Assembly: GCF_029407905.1 (NCBI RefSeq)
Contig: NC_073624.1
Coordinates: forward strand, 108,872,001-108,936,000
Origin: Bubalus kerabau
Lineage: Eukaryota > Chordata > Mammalia > Artiodactyla > Bovidae
Direction of reading: 5' to 3'
Length of the DNA stretch: 64,000 bases
The notes below the pieces were generated by a model, which was given only the letters and a program-made list of their open reading frames with translations, was not told the DNA's origin and searched no databases. This document shows positions 58,012-64,000 of the stretch, in pieces. Position 1 is the first letter of the stretch; each line of letters starts with the position of its first letter. Position numbers and translations under genes: made by a program.

Positions 58012-59059
58012 AGTATGTTTATAGAAAGTAGGATTGTTCACAGTATTTCTTAATAAACTGAAGTAAAGTTTGGCAGGGGTATTAATTGAAACATATGTTA
58101 TAAAAGTAAAAACATACACTGAAAAATAAAATCTAATAATTACTGAATATTATCATGTTCCAGACATTATAAATATATCATTTACTCTTATTTGGGTTAA
58201 GTATTTATTGGGTTGTGTTACTATATCTACCTTTTCAAAGATGGAAAAAACAAAACTTAAAGAACTTAAATAGTAACTTCTTCAATGTAATAAGGTTCAT
58301 AATTGATGCAGTTGGAAAGTAAACCCAGGGAATTTGACATAGTCCATATTCTTAAAAGGAATTTCCAGTGTTGCTATAGAAATAGTGCAGAGATAAAATG
58401 TTTATCATTTAGCAATGCAACCCTTCATTTCTATTGCAAAAAAATATAAAAATATAAATTCAAAATCATCTCTGTATCACAAAAATATCATTAAGAAAAT
58501 ATGAATTGTGTACCAATTCATATTTACCAAAACTAGCTTACAAAATGTAACTTTTGAGTAAGTCACAGAGAAAAAGTCTCATGGTTGATTTGCCCAGTAT
58601 CCAAGAGCTAATATTATCATTCAATAAATAAACACAAAGGCATTCAGTATGTAACATTAATTGTAAAGATGTCTAATAAATGATAAACACATTTAATTAA
58701 TAATTAAAACACATTTACATGATTCATGACTTCTCTGATATGTAAAGTAATATAGTCTGCCAATGCCAAGTATCACATTTATATGACAATTATATTTATA
58801 TGTGCCTGAAAAATCTAGTTAACAAGCCACGTTGATCAATTATAGAACAATATATATATCTGCCTGCAACTCATGGAATTTCCATATTCAAACTATTAAT
58901 TTAATATAGCTCTTTTTAGCAGTTGTAAATTGCTTTATTATTTAGACATGTATAAACTTCATTATGTTATTTAGATAATTTCAGGCTCTGAAAAAATTTT
59001 AATGTAAACACTGTAATTACATATTCTAACATAAAGCAGTTTCTTCTTAAAATATTTGT
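58012..59059. other. AT-rich DNA, nothing recognised
   Basis: No repeat or gene I can support. Confidence 0.5.
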
Positions 59060-59275
59060 ACACACTATTATATTCAAAATAAATAACTGACAAGGACCTA
59101 GTGTATAGCAGCAGGGAACTCTGCTTGGTGCTCTGTAATAACCTAAATAGTAAAAAAAATTGAAAAAATGCATGCATGAGTATGAATAGCTGAATCACTT
59201 TGTTGTATACCTGAAATTAGTGCAACACTGTTAATAAACTATACTCTAATATAAAATAAAAATAAAAACTAAATG
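59060..59275 (+). repeat. Artiodactyl L1 3' end
   Basis: GACAAGGACCTAGTGTATAG, GGGAACTCTGCTTGG, GAATCACTTTGTTGTATACC and CTATACTCTAATATAAAATA are the 3' words of an older artiodactyl L1 family, ending in an A-rich tail. Confidence 0.82.
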
Positions 59276-59954
59276 AAAGTTTAAAAAATAAAATATTTGA
59301 TCGTTAAAATTTGTTTTTGATGAGAGACAGTTCCACTCATAAATCCCAGTAAATTTCATTTCCCATCATGCTCATCATAATGACCACTGGGTGTAATAGA
59401 TTTTTAGCTGTTTTCTACACACCTTCGCCTAGCTACATTTCTTTAAGGAAACCTAAACTCCTAAATTAGGTCTCTCTTTGGTGGCATAAAGAAGTTAGAC
59501 CTTGTGTTTTCTCTCATGTAGAATTTGAAAGAAATCCTTATGTCACTTTAGAGAATTTTGTAGATTAATATTTCCTTAAGAATACCACAGGTAAAATATT
59601 CTAATGTTTTATATTTATGTGTATATCAAATATTTGTTTCATTTAAATAAACAAAAATCCAGGGTCTATGCTCCCACTACTTTGTAGTAGTATCTCTACC
59701 TTTTATCATTATCTATTACAAATTTCCTTCTGTATTAACATTTCAGGTATTACTGTCTCCCCACTAACGGCAACATTGGTAAGTTACTATGATGACTTAA
59801 GGAACATCTTAAGTAACATATTTTCCTCTGTAGTGGCTGTTTGAACACACACCTCCTTTGTTTGCCTCTTTGTTCTTCTACAATATTTATGTTTGAAATA
59901 TCTAATTCTTTTTTTCAAAAATTATGTGTGAAATTTATTCTCATATTTACCTCT

Positions 59955-60150
59955 GTGGAATGTACTTTGGAATCAGATAAAACCAAGTTAACAAAGCCAA
60001 AAATGAGTTTAAATCTTTACAATTCACTAGGCCCACGACCTTGTGTAATTTGCCTAACTTCTCTAAGCCTCGGGGTTCTTGTATAAAAGAGGGATAACAA
60101 TTCCTAATCAATAAAGTTGTAAGCATTAATGTCTTATCAAGAAAAAGAAG
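59955..60150 (+). repeat. MIR SINE
   Basis: TTTGGAATCAGATAA, GACCTTGTGTAATTTGCC, TAACTTCTCTAAGCCTC and GAGGGATAACAATTCCTA are in MIR order. Confidence 0.72.
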
Positions 60151-61439
60151 TCTGGCATAATGATAAACTTTCAATAATAGTTTATTTTTCCACTTTTTTC
60201 TTCTCTTCCTCTCTTTATCCTGAACATTGACTTCATAAAAATTTTATACACACTCTGAGCATCCATTTAGCTATGATCCTCTCCCTTTAATTCTGAGTAA
60301 GAATTACATATACCTTCACCCATAACAGTATCATATTGTAGCAGGAATGCCCTACACAAGGGAATAACATTAACATAAACTGTAGAGAAATCAGTTGTAG
60401 AAAAGAAAATTGAACTTTATGTGCATTTATATTCAATTCTTGAATTTTTAATTTTGATGATTGGGTTTATCAATTGTTTAAAAGAAAACTGTCATTTTAA
60501 AATGGTAAGTTGCCTCATCCATGAAAATGACATTTCTCTTTATGTATTTGAGTTTGTCTTTTTCATGTCAGAAACTATAAAGATCTTGTATTATTATAGC
60601 TAACACCATTTCTATGTACGTTGATGTCTTTATTTCCTAAAGGAATATTTTTTTCCTATTATACTCTAAATAACATTGTCTGTGATTGTTATTACTATGG
60701 GTTCAGTTGATTTTGTTTTCCTGGATACTTAGCTGAAAATTTTAAAAGAATTCATAATTCATAGATTTTTATATTTTCCAGCAAAAAAAAAAATTTGTCT
60801 ACAACTAATATCTTTGACTCTTAATTGCTAATCTTAAACCCTGTTTTCTTATCTATATCAGCCAGAATCCCACTATATATAAATTTATGTAATACTACCA
60901 ACAATATTTGTCTTCTTTCTCATTTCATGGAATATCTCTGATGTTACACCACTGAGTATAAACTTTGCAAATAGTTTTGTGGTGTATATATCTCTTTAAT
61001 TTTATCAGAAAACACATAACATGAAATCTACCTTCTTGAAATTTTTAAGTGTAGAGTACAGTATTGTTAAGTGTATGAAAATTGTTGTACAGTAGATAGA
61101 ATTTTAAGTACATTTCTAGTTCTAGTTTGCTAAAATGTTTTTGTTTAACTGTGATTTGAATTTACTTTAATTAAATTCTTGTCCTACATTTAAATATATA
61201 AACACATTTATGTGTATATATTTCTACCTCAAGCTATTAATAAGATACATGAATTGAAATATTTCTAATGTTGAAATATCTTTGTATTGCTGAGATAAAT
61301 TCAATATGATTAGGATTTATTATTCCCTTAGTTTACTGCAAGATTTGATTTGCTACTAATATAATAAGGGCATTTTTTGCAAAGATTAAAGTTATTTAAA
61401 ATTATTCTGTGTATGTTCTATTCTTCTCTAAATTTTTTT
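60151..61439. other. Very AT-rich DNA, nothing recognised
   Basis: About 1.3 kb. Short frames only. Confidence 0.5.
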
Positions 61440-61652
61440 TTGTTGTTGTTTAGTTCCTAAGTCCTATCTGAATATTTTGTGACCCCAATCGACTGTAGCA
61501 CACCAGGCTTCTCTGTCCATGGGATTTCCCAGGCAAGAATACTGGAGAGGGTTGCCATTTCTTCTTCAGGGAATCTTTCCAACCCAAGGATTGAACCCGT
61601 ATCTCCTACATTGACAGGTGGATACTTTTGTAGTGAGCCACCAGGAAAGCCC
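61440..61652 (-). repeat. Bov-tA SINE
   Basis: Minus-strand full-length copy; head ends GTGAGCCACCAGGAAAGCCC. CTCTAA occurs on both sides and may be part of the TSD. Confidence 0.88.
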
Positions 61653-61789
61653 TCTCTAATTTTAGTGCTACATTTATGATGGTCTTTTAAAATGAGTTGG
61701 ATAACTGCATGATTTCTTGTATTGTTTAACGTTTTATTTCTTGAAAGTTTCATAGATTTCTATAAGTCTCTCTGGACTTATGACTTAGG

Positions 61790-62035
61790 TAGAATAATGG
61801 CCTCTCAAAGTTGTCCTTGTCCTAATTCCTGGAACCCTTGAATATGTTCCTTTACATGGCCAAGGAGACCTGCAGGTGTGATATTAAAAACCTTGAGATG
61901 TGACATTATCCTGAATTATCCTGGTCACCCAACTTTAATCCCATGAGTCCATAAAGGCAGAGAAGACAGTAGAGTTGGTCAGTGATACATGACTGAGGAT
62001 GACTTGACCTACCTTCTGTGGCTTTAAAGACAAAG
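61790..62035. repeat. Ancient interspersed repeat, probably LTR-type
   Basis: GTAGAATAATGGCCTCTCAA, TGTCCTAATTCCTGGAACC and TTGAGATGTGACATTATCCT are familiar words of an old mammalian repeat. I cannot fix the family. Confidence 0.5.
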
Positions 62036-62359
62036 GAAGATAGTTATTCAAATATTACAACTATGATCACAATTGAAAGAAGCAAGACACAAAAGAATAT
62101 ATGTGATATTCCATTTATTTAATATTCAAATCAGCCAAATTGAAAATATATATTTTAAGATTATATACATGGATGTTAAAGAAGTCAGTGATTGCTAATA
62201 CTATTTGACTGTACTGTCTTGATTCATGCTAAGGGGTCAGTTGATTAACTGTGGTATCCAGCCACACAAATGACCCCCCGTAGTTCTCCTTTTCTGCTAT
62301 TAACACCATTGACTAGTACCTTTTCTCACTGAATAGGTATGAGTATGACAAATAGGATA

Positions 62360-62767
62360 TCCCTCCTCTCTCCCTGTACCATCCCTCTGGGTCGTCCCAG
62401 TGCACCAGCCCCAAGCACTCAGTATCATGCATCAAACCTGGACTGGCAACTCGTTTCATATATGATATTATACATGTTTCAATGCCATTCTCCCAAATCA
62501 TCCTACCCTCTCCCTCTCCCACAGAGTCCAAAAGACTGTTTTATATATCAGTGTCTCTTTTGCTGTCTCATATACAGGGTTATTGTTACCATCTTTCTAA
62601 ATTCCATATATATGCATTAGTATACTGTATTGGTGTTTTTCTTTCTGGCTTACTTCACTCTGCATAATAGGCTCCAGTTTCATCCACCTCATTAGAATTG
62701 ATTCAAATGTATTCTTTTTAATGGCTGAGTAATACTCCATTGTGTATATGTACCACAGCTTTCTTAC
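62360..62767 (-). repeat. L1 3' region lacking its terminal tail
   Basis: Minus-strand L1 covering the last ~50 codons of ORF2 and the upstream 3'UTR. The terminal ~100 bp and poly(A) present in all other young copies here are absent. Confidence 0.87.
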
Positions 62768-62954
62768 CCTGAATGAGACATTTTAAAAATAGGATCCTCC
62801 AGTCTGAGTCAAGACTTCATGGTACTTAGCCCTGCCCAATATCTGACTGAGCTTCATGAGAAATTAGCTAGAATCACCAGGCAAACTGCCCAAGAATTCG
62901 TGACCCACTGAATTGTAAGAAGTAAAGCAATTTTTTATTAGGTCACCAAGCCTT

Positions 62955-63259
62955 GGGATGATCTGTTGCTGCTACTGCTGCTGCTAAGTCGCTTCAGTCG
63001 TGTCCGACTCTGTGCGATCCCATGGACTGCAGCCCACCAGGCTCCCCCATCCCTGGGATTCTCCAGGCAAGAACACTGGAGTGGGTTGCCATTTCCTCCT
63101 CCAATGCATGAAAGTGAAAAGTGAAAGTGAAGTCGCTCAGTCGTGTCCGATTGGCAGCGACCCCATGGACTGCAACCTACCAGGCTCCTCCGTCCATGGG
63201 ATTTTCCAGGCAAGAGCACTGGAGTGGGGTGCCATTGCCTTCTCCAGGGATGGTCTGTT
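62955..63259 (-). repeat. Bov-A2 SINE with TSD
   Basis: Element 62968-63246; GGGATGATCTGTT (62955-62967) and GGGATGGTCTGTT (63247-63259), one mismatch. Confidence 0.92.
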
Positions 63260-63672
63260 ACACAGTAGTTAACATATAGCATCACTTTAGCACTATCAGT
63301 GCAAATGTCAACACAATGAAAATGCAGTGGTCTTCATTTTCATGAAAATAATTTTAACATTGAAAACCCATAAAAGGATCTTGGGACCTTAAAAGTCTGC
63401 AAGCCACATGTTGAGAACTTCTCTGATATACTAATATTAGTTTTATTATTATTTGGATCTACCACAACATATTTAAATATTCCCCCATTAATAAACATGT
63501 ATATTTTTTCCAGTCTTCCAGACAATGCTATAAATACAACTTTACTTATATTTATTTTTAAAATAATCTTAGCATAAAACTGTCTTTCACAAACATTATA
63601 TTTGCTTTATGGATACTTAGCTTGTAGGAAATATTAAAACAAAACAAAAAAAAACTATCATAAATTTGCATT

Positions 63673-64000
63673 GTTCAGTTCAGTTGCTCTGTTATGTCTG
63701 ACTCTTTGCAACCCGATGGACTGCAGCACACCAGGCTTCTCTGTCTATCACCAACACCCGGAGCTTATTCAAACTAATGTCCATCAATTCAGTGATGCCA
63801 TTCAACCATCTCATCCTCTGCTGTCCCCTCGTCCTTAACCTTCAATCTTTTCCAGCATCAGAGTCTTTTCTAGTGAGTCAGCTTTTCGCATCAGGTAGCC
63901 AAAGTATTGGAGTTTCAGCTTCAGCATCAGTCCTTCCAATCAACATTCAGGACTGATTTCTTTTAGGATGAACTGGTTGGAAATCCTTGCAGTCCAAGGG
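63673..64000 (-). repeat. BovB 3' end, continues past the window
   Basis: TTCAGTTCAGTTGCTCTG terminus followed by the reversed coding end; still BovB at the last base (CTTGCAGTCCAAGGG). Confidence 0.9.

Overview
This window is vertebrate nuclear DNA from a ruminant of the family Bovidae (cattle/sheep-like; species not resolved). The evidence is the repeat content: many BovB (RTE) LINEs, Bov-tA and Bov-A2 SINEs, and L1 copies of the bovine type. These sit on older mammalian layers (MIR, L2, MLT-type LTRs, old L1) and cetartiodactyl CHR-type SINEs. I found no host protein-coding gene, rRNA, CRISPR array or operon-like structure. Every substantial reading frame belongs to a retrotransposon and is broken. 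The rest is AT-rich, apparently unique, non-coding DNA.

Layout. 1-1122: AT-rich with MIR traces. 1123-5246: a 5'-inverted (twin-primed) L1 with 16-bp target-site duplications (TSDs) and an apparent 3' transduction. 5434-10632: a three-level nest, in which a minus-strand BovB is split by a plus-strand BovB (6557-8731) and also carries a solo retroviral LTR (5943-6336). 10633-24900: scattered SINEs, BovB tails, a mariner-type MITE (13029-13107), a second solo LTR (about 14640-15227), MIR, L2, and a 29-bp minisatellite (22231-22320). 24526-43280: unique DNA with Bov-tA, Bov-A2, CHR, L1 and BovB fragments, including a tail-to-tail BovB (28534-30002). 43413-52673: a BovB fragment interrupted by a full-length 8.4-kb L1 on the minus strand (43945-52325). 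This L1 has a 14-bp TSD, ORF1, ORF2, a 3.1-kb 5'UTR with tandem repeats, and a composite 3' tail. 52674-64000: AT-rich DNA with MIR, old L1, Bov-tA and Bov-A2 copies, ending inside another BovB tail.

How the parts relate. L1 supplies its own ORF1p and ORF2p. BovB supplies an endonuclease/reverse transcriptase whose 3' end resembles the Bov-tA and Bov-A2 bodies, so the SINEs are taken to be its non-autonomous partners. None of the autonomous copies here is intact. The full-length L1 has two nonsense codons in ORF1. Its ORF2 has a 1-bp deletion, two nonsense codons, and substitutions in the endonuclease GDFN motif and the C-terminal cysteine motif.

I did not find a new biological system. The most informative signals are insertion histories readable at base level: twin priming, two 3' transductions, nested insertions with matching TSDs, and a 48-bp tailless SINE fragment. 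Repeat family names are from recognition, not from a database search.
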